Positions 9,349-18,873 of a stretch of DNA of 64,000 nucleotides are shown here, piece after piece (positions within the stretch are counted from its first letter, which is position 1; each line of letters starts with the position of its first letter). The position numbers and the translations under genes were made by a program. Source of the DNA: Pseudoalteromonas sp. R3 (lineage in GTDB: Bacteria; Pseudomonadota; Gammaproteobacteria; Enterobacterales; Alteromonadaceae); contig NZ_CP034835.1 of assembly GCF_004014715.1 (NCBI RefSeq), positions 3,472,001 to 3,536,000 on the forward strand, given 5' to 3'. The notes beneath the pieces are model-generated. The model ran no database searches, was not told the origin of the DNA, and saw only the letters and a program-made list of their open reading frames with translations.

Positions 9349-9849
9349 ATGCTAAAAAAAACCTCCAGCGCAATCGCACTATTAGCTATGAGTTTTGGTT
9401 CTGTGGCAGCAACTTATCAGGTTGATGTTAATCTGGTCGTGGAACGTGCACCAATCCAAATCGAGCAAACAACGCCAATGAGTTTCCCGGAGCTACTGGT
9501 AAACGAAGCATCTAAAAATGGTGACGGCTGTTATGCGGTAGAAACGCCCTTTTCTAATCCTACTGCTTCAGCGTTATGTAACGATCCTAATGTAGGTGGT
9601 AAGCAAGGTGTCTTCACCGTACGAGGTACCCCTCGTGCAATTGTGAGCTACTCATATTCTGCGCCTGACCAAATTCAGGACGGGCTGAGATTTGCTCTGA
9701 CACCTTTCTCTTCAGCAGTTCAGCTGAGTGCAGGTGGTGAGGCGTCAGTCTCACTGGCAGCTGTGGTAATGCTTGAAGACAAAGATATTGCCATCAACGC
9801 ACCTGGTACCAAAACATTTACTTATGATTTTGTTGCGGCTTACCAGTAA
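9349..9849 (+). CDS. Fimbrial major subunit-like protein (DUF4402-like)
   Basis: The 166-residue protein has a signal peptide (1-21, ending SVAA) and a beta-rich mature part with PMSFPELL, a Cys pair (about C63 and C79), and alternating hydrophobic strands to the end (TFTYDFVAAYQ). These features fit DUF4402/CS1-like pilins. It has AAGGAA before the ATG and lies 18 bases after the preceding subunit gene. A terminator hairpin follows immediately, which would make this transcript more abundant than the usher's, as expected for a major subunit. Confidence 0.78.
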   Translation: MLKKTSSAIALLAMSFGSVAATYQVDVNLVVERAPIQIEQTTPMSFPELLVNEASKNGDGCYAVETPFSNPTASALCNDPNVGGKQGVFTVRGTPRAIVSYSYSAPDQIQDGLRFALTPFSSAVQLSAGGEASVSLAAVVMLEDKDIAINAPGTKTFTYDFVAAYQ

Positions 9850-9866
9850 GATCCCCATCTTTTTCT

Positions 9867-9892
9867 AAAGGTCCGGCCCTGCCGGGCCTTTT
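9867..9892 (+). terminator. Intrinsic terminator/attenuator between pilin and usher
   Basis: A GC-rich hairpin (GGCCC 9875-9879 with GGGCC 9884-9888, extendable by AAAGG with CCTTT) ends in a T4 run and abuts the usher start codon at 9895. Placed inside the operon, it should reduce read-through so that far less usher than pilin is made. Confidence 0.75.
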
Positions 9893-9894
9893 GC

Positions 9895-12378
9895 ATGCAG
9901 TATCTTTATCTCTTTTCCTTATTGTGCTTTTCCTCCTTGGTCTACTCTCGGGAAGTAGGCGATGTCGCCGATTTTATCTTCGCTGATCTGTATATTGATA
10001 AGCAAATCTTTCCTGAGGGCACTGAGCTCATTACCCCGGATTATGACCATTACTTTATATCACAGGCCAACCTGAACACCGTGCTGGACAGTGAGTTAAC
10101 CATCGATTTTTCAGGTAAAAAAGTGTCTGGTCAGTTATGGGGAGAAACCGTAAACTTCTCCGTCGATGAGGAAAGCCTAGTCACTCTGGATGGTGAGCCT
10201 CATATCAGGACAGATCAGCTAAGCCAGCTCAATATAGCGTCAACCTTCAATGCCCGAACTCAGGTACTCATTGTTGACACACAACAACGACACCCTAAGT
10301 CCCTGGAAAAAAAGCGCGAAGAGCGCAAACTCATCCTGACAGCCATGAATAAGAAACGTGCCAACCAGGTGGTGTTAAAAGACCAGTATCAGTGGTACAC
10401 GGCCCCCTATGTCGATGTCCAGCTGTCAGCTTCACAGAGTAAGCACAATACAAACTCAACCGCCTATGTGACAATAAATCAGGACTTAGCACATCACCAG
10501 GCGAACATTGTCCTGACCGAATCCAATCAGGATCAGCTCAACGGCAAATTACTGCTCACACGAGAACTTTCCGATAAGATTGAATATCAGGTTGGTGACT
10601 TGCAGGGGATTTCAGGTGTGTTACTTGATAGCAGTGGCGGCGGCCTGGGTGTTCAGTACGGGGCACAGCACAGTGCAGCTGGCAAGCCGCTGATTATTGA
10701 AGGTCACGCAGAGCCCGGTAGTGATGTAGAATTGTACCGTAACGACGCATTATTTGATTTAGTACGTGTCAATGACGATGGCCAGTATCGCTTTCGCCCG
10801 CTGCAAATTTATAACTCAGACCACAGCTATCATCTAATGGTCCAGCATCCCGACGGACGGCGTGAACGTCGAGAGATCATGACGCAAGCTAAGTCGGGTT
10901 ATAGCGCCGGACAGTGGTATCCAACTCTGACCGCCTATACAACAAATGCTTCTGTGCTGAGAAAAACACGCTTTAATCCCGAAGAGAAGTACATCAACCC
11001 GCAGTTTAACTATGTCCTGACCGATCAGGATGAGCTCAATTTTGGCAAAGAGTGGCTGCAAAACTTGCGACAAAAAAAGTCATTGTATTATCTCGGCTGG
11101 GAACGTATTGGGCTTCCGGGCAGGGCAAAATGGCATGTCAAAGCAGGTAAAGACGAACACGGGTATTATGACTTTAAGTGGCTCAAGCCAGTTAGTGAAA
11201 TACACAACGTCAGCCTGTCTGCACAAAAAGGCGTTGGCATTTTTGGCTCAGAAAAGATCAACACAGTAAGCTATGAACTCAACCACTCCGACTGGCAGGC
11301 AAGCTCCTCGTTTGGTCTCAGCCGGATAAACAAAGTGCAGTTCAAATCTTTGGATACTTATCTCAGCTATCGTTCAGAGTCCGGCAGCCTCGCCGGCAGC
11401 TTCGGCCACATTGAAGGCGGCAATTCCAGAGAACAAAGCTATTCACTGATAGGCAGTTTGAGCGGCAACTGGGGCAGAGCCAGACTCAACTGGAATAAAA
11501 CCCAAGGGCTGTTTGAGCTGAACACGCTCGCTTTAAGCTACGCCCATCAGTTTGCCGGCTACTATGGTACCTTGCAGCTGAGACGGTCATTATCTGAGCG
11601 CCGTAATGTCTCATCACTGACCCTGTCAAAAACCTTTGATAGTCTCGCTATCAGCGCCAATGCCGCCTATCACGAAGCCAGTGGCTGGCAGTTTGGTCTG
11701 TCATGTTCATTTTCATTCTATGGTCCCAGCCCATTGAACACCATGACCAGCCAGAGCGCCCGGCACAACAGTGCACTGAAAATTCGTGCATTCTATGACA
11801 GAAACAGCAACCAACGCTTTGACACCTCTGAGCCCTACCTGCCTCATGTCACCATTATGCATAATGGCAGTGAAGCCGACATGCTGGAACAGGGAGATGA
11901 AAAAACCTTGTTATATCTGCCAGGCAACCGCCCGGCCACCTTAGAGATAGAACACAACGAAATGGATGCACTCTACCTGCAACCTGAGTTTGGCCTGATT
12001 GAAGCTAACCTGCACCCAGGGGCAAACCAGACACTCGACATCCCCTTTCACCTGCAGTTTGAGGCCGAGGGCCTGATCATACTGATGAATAAAAATGGCG
12101 AAGAGGCCGATATCAGTGGCCGGATCCCGATTGCACTGACCCGCCTGACAAGTGGCGAAAAAACCGTGCTTTACACTGAGCCGGATGGTTTTTTCTTTTT
12201 TGATAAGCTCAAACAAGGGACGTACCATCTGGAAATCTCTCCAGACTATATCAAGGATAAAGCACTTACCTGCGATCCTTGTCAGTTATCATTTACATTG
12301 AACGAACAGAGTGAGCAACTAGTGGTGTTGGATGACTTGAGGCTTATTCCGAATGACATTGTTGACCCAGTCCACTAG
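9895..12378 (+). CDS. Fimbrial outer-membrane usher (CS1/alpha-like)
   Basis: The 827-residue protein has a short signal peptide (ending LVYS, about 18). Size and architecture fit a divergent usher: an N-terminal subunit/chaperone-binding region, a central beta-barrel with a carboxypeptidase-regulatory-like repeat (PGSDVELYRNDALFDLV, about 277-293), many alternating aromatic strands, and a small C-terminal beta domain (ISGRIPIALTR, DGFFFFDKLKQGTYHLEIS). It secretes and assembles pilin subunits received from the chaperone. The start follows a terminator hairpin with almost no ribosome site, so expression is probably low. It overlaps the convergent AraC gene by 4 bases. No tip-adhesin gene follows. 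Confidence 0.8.
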   Translation: MQYLYLFSLLCFSSLVYSREVGDVADFIFADLYIDKQIFPEGTELITPDYDHYFISQANLNTVLDSELTIDFSGKKVSGQLWGETVNFSVDEESLVTLDGEPHIRTDQLSQLNIASTFNARTQVLIVDTQQRHPKSLEKKREERKLILTAMNKKRANQVVLKDQYQWYTAPYVDVQLSASQSKHNTNSTAYVTINQDLAHHQANIVLTESNQDQLNGKLLLTRELSDKIEYQVGDLQGISGVLLDSSGGGLGVQYGAQHSAAGKPLIIEGHAEPGSDVELYRNDALFDLVRVNDDGQYRFRPLQIYNSDHSYHLMVQHPDGRRERREIMTQAKSGYSAGQWYPTLTAYTTNASVLRKTRFNPEEKYINPQFNYVLTDQDELNFGKEWLQNLRQKKSLYYLGWERIGLPGRAKWHVKAGKDEHGYYDFKWLKPVSEIHNVSLSAQKGVGIFGSEKINTVSYELNHSDWQASSSFGLSRINKVQFKSLDTYLSYRSESGSLAGSFGHIEGGNSREQSYSLIGSLSGNWGRARLNWNKTQGLFELNTLALSYAHQFAGYYGTLQLRRSLSERRNVSSLTLSKTFDSLAISANAAYHEASGWQFGLSCSFSFYGPSPLNTMTSQSARHNSALKIRAFYDRNSNQRFDTSEPYLPHVTIMHNGSEADMLEQGDEKTLLYLPGNRPATLEIEHNEMDALYLQPEFGLIEANLHPGANQTLDIPFHLQFEAEGLIILMNKNGEEADISGRIPIALTRLTSGEKTVLYTEPDGFFFFDKLKQGTYHLEISPDYIKDKALTCDPCQLSFTLNEQSEQLVVLDDLRLIPNDIVDPVH

Positions 12379-13214
12379 CGCTTTCGCCAACTAAACTGAC
12401 GACGATATGCGGTGGGCGTCATGCCCGTCTGCGCTTTAAAAAACTGGTTAAAATATACTGTACTGCTAAAGCCACATTGTTGAGCTATCACACTAATAGG
12501 ACTATGTTTCGTCGCCAGCAAATGCTGAGCTCGCTGACGTCGCTGTAACGCACAATACTGTGAAAACGAACAGCCAAGCTCATTTTGAAACCAGCGTTTT
12601 AAGGTTGCTGTGCTGACATTAACATGGCTTGCACATTCAGCCAGACTTGGTTGCTCAGCGACTCGGTTGGCGATAAATGCCTGCACACTGGCCAGACGGT
12701 CACTGTTACGCGAACAGCCAGATTGAAACCCTGTTGCCGGGCTAGTCTGCAGTTCATCCAGGATCTCACACAATAAAGTTAGCCGACGCAACGGACTTGC
12801 AGCGTGAAGCGCCAAACAAGATTCACGGACACGTTCCGCAGTCTCTCGATTAAACACCAGGCCACTTTCAATGCCATCCAGCCAGTGCTGCATTGCTGCC
12901 AGCTCAGGGATCCTGCCTCCCAGTAAAGCCTTTGGCCACAACACCACGACTACCAGCTCTGCTGTCTCATGGGGTACCTGGCAATCCCAGGTATGAGATA
13001 CGCCCGGTGCGATCAGGGCCAGATCTATGTCAGCAAACTCATGGATCGCCTCGCCAATAAATCCACGACCTCGGGCACCCAGTGTAAGGATCAATTCGAA
13101 GCAGTCATGCTGATGCCACTCAAACAAAACCCCCTGCTCTGCAATATGTTTCACCCGTACGGACTGATTCAGTGCAAAACGCACAGGGGCAGGTTTACCA
13201 GTATTCAACGCCAA
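12375..13214 (-). CDS. AraC family transcriptional regulator
   Basis: The 279-residue protein has an N-terminal cupin-like sensor domain (HQHDCFELILTLGARGRGFIG near 35-55) and a C-terminal double helix-turn-helix (about 180-275), with the second helix motif IAQQCGFSSTVYFNQFFKAQ and GMTPTAYRR. The predicted start is TTG at 13214; no better ATG with a clear ribosome site was seen. It is convergent with the fimbrial usher and divergent from the HAD phosphatase gene about 97 bases away. It may regulate either neighbour; the cupin suggests a small-molecule ligand. Confidence 0.93.
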   Translation of the reverse strand: MALNTGKPAPVRFALNQSVRVKHIAEQGVLFEWHQHDCFELILTLGARGRGFIGEAIHEFADIDLALIAPGVSHTWDCQVPHETAELVVVVLWPKALLGGRIPELAAMQHWLDGIESGLVFNRETAERVRESCLALHAASPLRRLTLLCEILDELQTSPATGFQSGCSRNSDRLASVQAFIANRVAEQPSLAECASHVNVSTATLKRWFQNELGCSFSQYCALQRRQRAQHLLATKHSPISVIAQQCGFSSTVYFNQFFKAQTGMTPTAYRRQFSWRKR

Positions 13215-13310
13215 ATTTAAGCCAATATTTAAATATTTTGAGCCAATAGCTAAAATACTATGTTGTCAGTTTGGCAAAGTAAACACTCGATTTTGTACCC
13301 GGAAGTAACT

Positions 13311-14063
13311 ATGAATTTTGTTTTTGATTTGGATGGCACCACCGTATTCCATGCCCAGCGCATGCAAGACGACATTAAACATGCCCTGCTAGCGCTGGAG
13401 CGCAGTGGTGGCAACCTGTATTTCGCCACAGCCCGGCCACTCAGAGATACTTTGCCGGTCTTGCCTGAATGCTTCTGGCACCACCCCATCATTGGCTGTA
13501 ATGGCGCCATGTTCAGTCAGAACAAAGCCGTGATCAAAGCCCATAGCTTCGACCCAGTTCAGGTGCAAACCCTACTCTGCTGGCTGGACAACCACGAGAT
13601 AGCATACTTGTTTGACGGCCACTGGCAGTATGCCATCTCCGATAAGCCTCATCATTTTCATCAACATGTGGCCGCACTTGGTATCCCACCGGGCAGCAAT
13701 GAGACGCTGAGACGAGAGCCCATTGTGAAGTTGCTGGTGTTAGAGGATGAGCATCATAATCAGGTCAAGCAAGTTTGTGAGCAGACACTTAGCAACTTTG
13801 AAATCTATCATCACAATGGCCATCATTGCTTTGATCTGGTGCCCGCGCACAGCAACAAGCTCACGGCGCTGCTAGAGCTTGGCCTGGATATGCAACAAAC
13901 CGTGTGTTTTGGTAACGATGTCAATGACATTGCAATGCTCGAAGCAGCTCGGCAAGCCTATGTTGTCGGCGAACAAATAGCGCCAAATTGTGATTTCATC
14001 CGCCTGACAGAAGACAGTGTGGCTGATACACTGAGCCAATTGGCAGACGAATTTAGAGAATAA
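13311..14063 (+). CDS. HAD-superfamily Cof-type phosphatase
   Basis: The frame opens at 13260, but ATG at 13311 has GGAAG upstream and begins MNFVFDLDGTT, placing the catalytic DLDGT motif at the N-terminus as in all HAD phosphatases (250 residues). Later motifs are present: FATARP (motif II, Thr), the Lys near PIVKLLVLED, and GNDVNDIAML (motif IV). A C2B cap lies between motifs II and III, as in Cof/YbiV-type enzymes that dephosphorylate sugar phosphates, PLP or flavin precursors. The gene is followed after 2 bases by a small membrane protein gene. Confidence 0.93.
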   Translation: MNFVFDLDGTTVFHAQRMQDDIKHALLALERSGGNLYFATARPLRDTLPVLPECFWHHPIIGCNGAMFSQNKAVIKAHSFDPVQVQTLLCWLDNHEIAYLFDGHWQYAISDKPHHFHQHVAALGIPPGSNETLRREPIVKLLVLEDEHHNQVKQVCEQTLSNFEIYHHNGHHCFDLVPAHSNKLTALLELGLDMQQTVCFGNDVNDIAMLEAARQAYVVGEQIAPNCDFIRLTEDSVADTLSQLADEFRE

Positions 14064-14065
14064 GA

Positions 14066-14551
14066 ATGAACAAAGAACCTTATACCTCGCCCATCACGGA
14101 ATACACAGATGAAGACGATAGGCAGCAAGGTTTAGCCAACACACTGGGAATTGGTTTGCTGATGATTATACTGAGCCTGTTTCTGTTGGACCTGCCCGAT
14201 AAAACCACCTTAAGAGAGGTGTCAGGTCAGTTGGGAGAACCCTATTTGTCCAGTACCGCCTGCGGTAAAGCTAAGTGCTATTTCATCAAGATAAACACCG
14301 GCAGTACCCAAATGGTGTTACACAAAAAAACCAATGCGCCTCTTAAGCCGGGCGACAATGTGCAATTACTGGTCAAGTATCGCGCTGATATTTCGGCATA
14401 TACCGTGTATGAAGTAAACAGAGGTGGGGTTACACTCAAAAGCTATTCACAGTTTGTTTTAGAAAACAATCTCTGGAGATTATTCCTGTTTATTGCTGGC
14501 CTGGGTCTGTGCGCAATCGCGTTTGCACTTCGCAAAAAGCCTGATTACTGA
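14066..14551 (+). CDS. Two-helix membrane protein of unknown function
   Basis: The 161-residue protein has two predicted membrane helices (about 25-43 and 133-154) flanking an extracytoplasmic domain with a Cys pair (STACGKAKCYF). The domain pattern (PGDNVQLLVKYRAD, YTVYEVNRGG) suggests a small beta-barrel or OB-like fold. It starts 2 bases after the HAD phosphatase gene and is probably co-transcribed. No family was recognised. Confidence 0.8.
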   Translation: MNKEPYTSPITEYTDEDDRQQGLANTLGIGLLMIILSLFLLDLPDKTTLREVSGQLGEPYLSSTACGKAKCYFIKINTGSTQMVLHKKTNAPLKPGDNVQLLVKYRADISAYTVYEVNRGGVTLKSYSQFVLENNLWRLFLFIAGLGLCAIAFALRKKPDY

Positions 14552-14605
14552 CTGCCAGCCTATGTAAAGCCATATCAGGTTATACTGCAATAACCTTCCC
14601 CCCCA

Positions 14606-14632
14606 GCCGCGATTTAATGCTAAAATCGCGGC
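14606..14632. repeat. 10-bp inverted repeat upstream of ybiT
   Basis: GCCGCGATTT (14606-14615) and AAATCGCGGC (14623-14632) form a perfect 10-bp stem with a 7-base loop, 24 bases before the ybiT start codon. It lacks a T-run in the plus direction. It could be an operator or a 5'-UTR hairpin affecting ybiT translation. Confidence 0.65.
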
Positions 14633-14656
14633 AATTGAATCTAATGAGCACCCCTT

Positions 14657-16249
14657 ATGCTGTCTTGTAACAACATCACCATGCAGTTTGGCGCCAAGCC
14701 ACTGTTTGAAAATATCTCGGTCAAATTTGGCGACGGTAATCGCTACGGTCTGATAGGCGCCAATGGCTGTGGTAAATCGACCTTTATGAAGATCCTCAGT
14801 AAAGAGCTGGAGGCAAGCGCAGGCAACGTCTCTTATGATCCGAATGAGCGAATTGCTAAGCTAAATCAGGATCAGTTTGCTTACGAGGAATTCTCGGTGG
14901 TCGACACGGTGATCATGGGTCATAAAGAGCTATGGGAAGTGAAGCAAGAACGTGACCGTATTTATGCTTTGCCAGAAATGAGCGAAGAGGACGGCATGAA
15001 AGTCGCCGATCTGGAAACCCAGTTTGCCGAAATGGATGGATATGCCGCCGAAGCCAAAGCCGGTGAGCTGTTGCTGGGTGTGGGTATTCCTACCGAGCAA
15101 CACTACGGGCCTATGTCAGAAGTGGCACCGGGCTGGAAATTAAGGGTGCTACTGGCACAGGTACTGTTTGCTGAGCCAGACATCATGCTGCTCGACGAAC
15201 CAACCAACAACCTGGATATCTACACCATCAAGTGGCTGGAAGACGTACTCAATCAGCGTGACTGCACCATGATCATCATCTCGCACGACCGCCACTTTTT
15301 GAACTCGGTTTGTACCCACATGGCCGATATCGACTATGGTGAGCTGCGTATTTATCCGGGCAACTATGACGAATACATGCTGGCAGCCACTCAGGCACGG
15401 GAGCGTCTGCTTGCTGACAACGCCAAGAAGAAAGCCCAGATCACTGAGCTTCAGCAGTTTGTTTCACGCTTCTCTGCGAACGCCTCTAAAGCCAAACAGG
15501 CCACTTCGCGTGCCAAACAGATTGATAAAATCCAGCTGGAAGAAGTTAAAGCTTCAAGCCGTCAAAACCCGTTTATTCGTTTCGAACAATCTAAACAGCT
15601 GTTCCGTAATGCGCTGGAGCTGGAAACCCTGTCGCAAGGCTATGAAGACGTGCTATTTAGTGGCCTCAATGGCCTGGTTGAAGTAGGTGAAAAAGTCGCC
15701 ATCATTGGTGAAAACGGCGTAGGTAAAACGACGCTGCTTAACACCCTGGCTGGACGTATGGCACCTAAGTCGGGCGCATTTAAGTGGTCTGAAAATGCCA
15801 ACATTGGTTACTATGCCCAGGATCACGCGGACGAGTTCGAAAAAGACTTAGATCTATTTCAGTGGATGGAGCAATGGCAACAGGAAGGTGACGACGAGCA
15901 GGTCGTACGGGGTTTCCTCGGTCGTATGCTGTTCTCACAAAACGACATCAAAAAGTCAGTTAAGGTGATTTCCGGAGGTGAGCAAGGTCGCATGCTGTTT
16001 GGCAAGCTGATGATGCACAAGCCTAACATTCTATTGATGGATGAACCGACCAACCACATGGACATGGAATCCATTGAGTCATTGAATATGGCACTGGAGC
16101 AGTACGAAGGCACCTTGTTCTTCGTATCCCACGACCGCCAATTCGTATCTTCTTTGGCTACCCGTATCTGGGAAATCAAAGACGGTCAGATCATTGACTT
16201 CCAGGGGACTTATGATGAGTACCTGGCAAAGCAGGCTGCTGAACAGTAA
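14657..16249 (+). CDS. ybiT: ABC-F family ATPase YbiT
   Basis: The 530-residue protein has two ABC domains without membrane segments. Walker A motifs are GANGCGKST (about 34-42) and GENGVGKTT (about 352-360). The first-domain signature is the degenerate [14 protein letters not shown] typical of YbiT rather than LSGG, and the second is [17 protein letters not shown] and DEPTNHMD give the Walker B/D-loops. ABC-F proteins bind the ribosomal E-site and adjust translation; YbiT lacks known transport function. A hairpin precedes the start and another follows the stop. Confidence 0.96.
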   Translation: MLSCNNITMQFGAKPLFENISVKFGDGNRYGLIGANGCGKSTFMKILSKELEASAGNVSYDPNERIAKLNQDQFAYEEFSVVDTVIMGHKELWEVKQERDRIYALPEMSEEDGMKVADLETQFAEMDGYAAEAKAGELLLGVGIPTEQHYGPMSEVAPGWKLRVLLAQVLFAEPDIMLLDEPTNNLDIYTIKWLEDVLNQRDCTMIIISHDRHFLNSVCTHMADIDYGELRIYPGNYDEYMLAATQARERLLADNAKKKAQITELQQFVSRFSANASKAKQATSRAKQIDKIQLEEVKASSRQNPFIRFEQSKQLFRNALELETLSQGYEDVLFSGLNGLVEVGEKVAIIGENGVGKTTLLNTLAGRMAPKSGAFKWSENANIGYYAQDHADEFEKDLDLFQWMEQWQQEGDDEQVVRGFLGRMLFSQNDIKKSVKVISGGEQGRMLFGKLMMHKPNILLMDEPTNHMDMESIESLNMALEQYEGTLFFVSHDRQFVSSLATRIWEIKDGQIIDFQGTYDEYLAKQAAEQ

Positions 16250-16258
16250 GCCTGTTTT

Positions 16259-16281
16259 TCTGGCCGTACCCTGCGGCCAGA
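16259..16281. terminator. Hairpin after ybiT
   Basis: TCTGGCCG (16259-16266) pairs perfectly with CGGCCAGA (16274-16281) around a 7-base loop. AATTT follows and T5 precedes the stem, so it can act as a weak terminator for ybiT or, better, in the opposite direction. Confidence 0.65.
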
Positions 16282-16500
16282 ATTTCCCCAAAGTGTTTTA
16301 TTTTCCTTCCCTGCATTTTCACGCTGACTTAAATTTCGCAGCGCCCATAAAATAAACAGATATATCAATACGTTAGACAGCACTTTCTATCTAGACCAAT
16401 CTAAAATATTTCTATTTTTCTCACTTTGTAAAAAATCGCTAGGATTTCACCCTCGCTGGTCAGGCATGGTGACAGCGTCTTTTTTACAGGAAAAATAATC

Positions 16501-18156
16501 ATGAAAATCACACTCCCCTGTTCAACACTGATATTGCTGACAATCTGTGCACCGACACTAGCCGGTAACTCCCCCTCCCCCATTGAGCCCATTATGGTGA
16601 CACTTCCGGCAGGCAGTTTTGCAATGGGCAGCCCTGACAATGAAAACAGCCGGCCCGTTCACACGGTCACACTGCCCGAATTCAGTCTGGGCAAATATGA
16701 AGTGACGGTCAGAGAGTACCGACGCTTCGTCGAAGCCACCGGTTTTGTGGCGCCCCAGGAGTGCTATCACCAGCTTGATAGCTGGTTTATTGGCAACACA
16801 CCGGGCAGTTGGGATAACAACAGCCTGACAGACAACGACTTCCAGCCTGCTATCTGCGTTAGCTGGGCGGGCGCCAAAGCTTATGTAGACTGGCTGGCAA
16901 AAACGACCGGGAAGCCCTATCGACTGCCCAGTGAAGCCGAATGGGAGTATGCAGCACGAGGGGGAGCAACAAGCCGCTTTTACTTTGGCGATGACCCTAA
17001 GCATCCTTCTGTGTGTCAGTATGAGAATACGGCAGATCTCAGTGGTGAGAACGAGCTACAACGCACCACCAACAGTACTTATGTGAACTTTGTTGACGGA
17101 TTTGCCGATTGCGTTGATCACGCGACCTTTGCCAGTGTGGTCGGCATGTACCAGCCCAACCCCTATGGTTTGCACGATATGCTCAGCAATGTCGCTGAAT
17201 TACAGGGTGATTGCTACCAGGACAATTATCAACAAGCCAGCGAGAATGGCCGCGCCTTTCAATCAGAACAATGCGAACGCCGCTCGGTACGGGGCAGCAG
17301 CTGGCACTGGAATATCTGGCCGGTTACCCGTCGTGGAAGCATGCCCGAAGACTTTGCTGGTGCCGCCGAAGGGTTTCGTGTCGCACTGGATGGTCCCGCG
17401 CCGAAGCAAAGCAAAGTCTCCCGTCGATTCCAGCAGCAACTCGTCATGGCACAGAAGCAGGAGCAACGACGCCGGGATCAGCAGTTTGCCTATCCTCAGC
17501 CAGTGACTAACTTAACCCTGTCGCAGAGCAATGGTTACGCCACATTAAACTGGGACCGCAGTACGCAAAAGGATATCTCAGGTTATCGAATCTATCGCAA
17601 TCACAGCGCAGGCTCGATGTTTGAACTGATTGCAGATAATGTCATTGATACTCAGTTTACCGATGCCAATGCCTCTCCCAATGTATACGAATATACGGTG
17701 GTCGCGGTGCGCCGCAATCTGCAAAGTAATTATAGCAATCTGGTCACAACCAGTGGTAAAGCGCTGTCGGTGCCAGGTCGAATCGAAGCCGAGTATGCTT
17801 ATGCCGTGACTGGCGCAAATACCGCCCGTACTTCAGACACGGACGGACGCTTAAATCTGACGGGCGGCGATGGCATTGCAGAGGATGCTCAGCTTGATTA
17901 CCAGATCAACGTTAGCAAGAGTGGTTACTATCGTCTTAGTTATCGTATCGCCGGGCCCCGCGACGGCAAAGGGTTTACCGTTAAAATCGATGATAAACCA
18001 ATCTCTGCGCACACGGTCCGTGGTACAGGCGGATACCATGACTGGCAAACACAACAAGGAGAACGTATTTATCTGGCTGCGGGTAAACATACATTAAAAC
18101 TCCACTCCCACGACACCAACTGGAAGCTCAATTGGTTAGCACTACATCAAGAATAA
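16501..18156 (+). CDS. Secreted SUMF1/FGE-sulfatase-fold protein with FN3 and CBM-like domains
   Basis: A signal peptide (1-21) leads a formylglycine-generating-enzyme-fold domain (about 30-300): PAGSFAMGS, LGKYEVTVREYRRFV, YRLPSEAEWEYAARGG and RGSSWHW are family hallmarks. Next comes a fibronectin type III domain (about 335-420, ISGYRIYRNHSAGS), then a C-terminal CBM6/35-like module (about 425-551, RIEAEYAY, GYYRLSYRIAG, LKLHSHDTNWKLNWLALHQ). The FGE fold in bacteria often serves as a binding or hydroxylase scaffold; the catalytic Cys pair of true FGE is not evident. Probably an exported carbohydrate-binding protein. It stands alone with its own leader. Confidence 0.88.
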   Translation: MKITLPCSTLILLTICAPTLAGNSPSPIEPIMVTLPAGSFAMGSPDNENSRPVHTVTLPEFSLGKYEVTVREYRRFVEATGFVAPQECYHQLDSWFIGNTPGSWDNNSLTDNDFQPAICVSWAGAKAYVDWLAKTTGKPYRLPSEAEWEYAARGGATSRFYFGDDPKHPSVCQYENTADLSGENELQRTTNSTYVNFVDGFADCVDHATFASVVGMYQPNPYGLHDMLSNVAELQGDCYQDNYQQASENGRAFQSEQCERRSVRGSSWHWNIWPVTRRGSMPEDFAGAAEGFRVALDGPAPKQSKVSRRFQQQLVMAQKQEQRRRDQQFAYPQPVTNLTLSQSNGYATLNWDRSTQKDISGYRIYRNHSAGSMFELIADNVIDTQFTDANASPNVYEYTVVAVRRNLQSNYSNLVTTSGKALSVPGRIEAEYAYAVTGANTARTSDTDGRLNLTGGDGIAEDAQLDYQINVSKSGYYRLSYRIAGPRDGKGFTVKIDDKPISAHTVRGTGGYHDWQTQQGERIYLAAGKHTLKLHSHDTNWKLNWLALHQE

Positions 18157-18267
18157 CGATGAATTTGGGGAAACTCGCTTTCCCCACCTTGCCTAATTCA
18201 CGTAAAACTGACTATTTTTATTAAGAATTGCGGATTTGACTGTCACTCAGATAGTCCACAATACGGA

Positions 18268-18774
18268 ATGTATCGCCACATGTTCAAAAAGATCCTATGT
18301 TCGCTTTTACTAACCTGCTGCGCCGGCTCTGTCCATGCGCGTTCGTTATGTGACAGCCCTCAGTATCATGCCTTTGATTTCTGGGTAGGAGAATGGCGGG
18401 TTATGTCCAAGGGGCAATTTGCAGGCAACAGTAAGATCACTAAAATACTTAATGGGTGTGTTATTTTAGAAGAATATCAGGCTGTTTCCGGCTATCAGGG
18501 TAAAAGCTTAAATATCTTCGACAAGCAACAACAGCAGTGGCACCAAAGCTGGACTGACAACGCGGGGTTGCTGCTGCAGCTCAATGGCAACAGAGACAAT
18601 AACGGCATGGTGTTGCAAGGACCCGGGCAGGACAGTGAAGGAAAGCCAGTTTTACACCGCATTACCTGGCAACCAAAAAAGAACGATACGGTTCACCAGC
18701 ACTGGCAGTCTTCCAGTAATAATGGCAAATCCTGGCAAACCCTGTTTTATGGTATTTATCATAAGATCCAATAA
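18268..18774 (+). CDS. Secreted DUF1579-like protein
   Basis: The 168-residue protein has a signal peptide (cleavage after VHA, about 24) and the motif FDFWVGEWRV, followed by a beta-rich region typical of DUF1579/nitrobindin-like lipocalin-type barrels. An in-frame ATG at 18280 (MFKKIL) also gives a full signal peptide; neither start has a strong ribosome site. Function unknown. The gene ends about 100 bases before a convergent gene with a shared terminator hairpin. Confidence 0.75.
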   Translation: MYRHMFKKILCSLLLTCCAGSVHARSLCDSPQYHAFDFWVGEWRVMSKGQFAGNSKITKILNGCVILEEYQAVSGYQGKSLNIFDKQQQQWHQSWTDNAGLLLQLNGNRDNNGMVLQGPGQDSEGKPVLHRITWQPKKNDTVHQHWQSSSNNGKSWQTLFYGIYHKIQ

Positions 18775-18833
18775 GCGTTATCAACTCTGCTTAACAACTC
18801 ATCATAACACCTGTGCTCATTAATCGCTCTGTA

Positions 18834-18863
18834 CGAAGCGCACCGACAAGTCTGTGCGCTTCG
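18834..18863. terminator. Bidirectional terminator hairpin
   Basis: CGAAGCGCAC (18834-18843) and GTGCGCTTCG (18854-18863) form a perfect 10-bp stem with a 10-base loop, between the convergent genes ending at 18774 and 18874. Short T-rich flanks support a bidirectional terminator. Confidence 0.75.
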
Positions 18864-18873
18864 CATTTACCCG

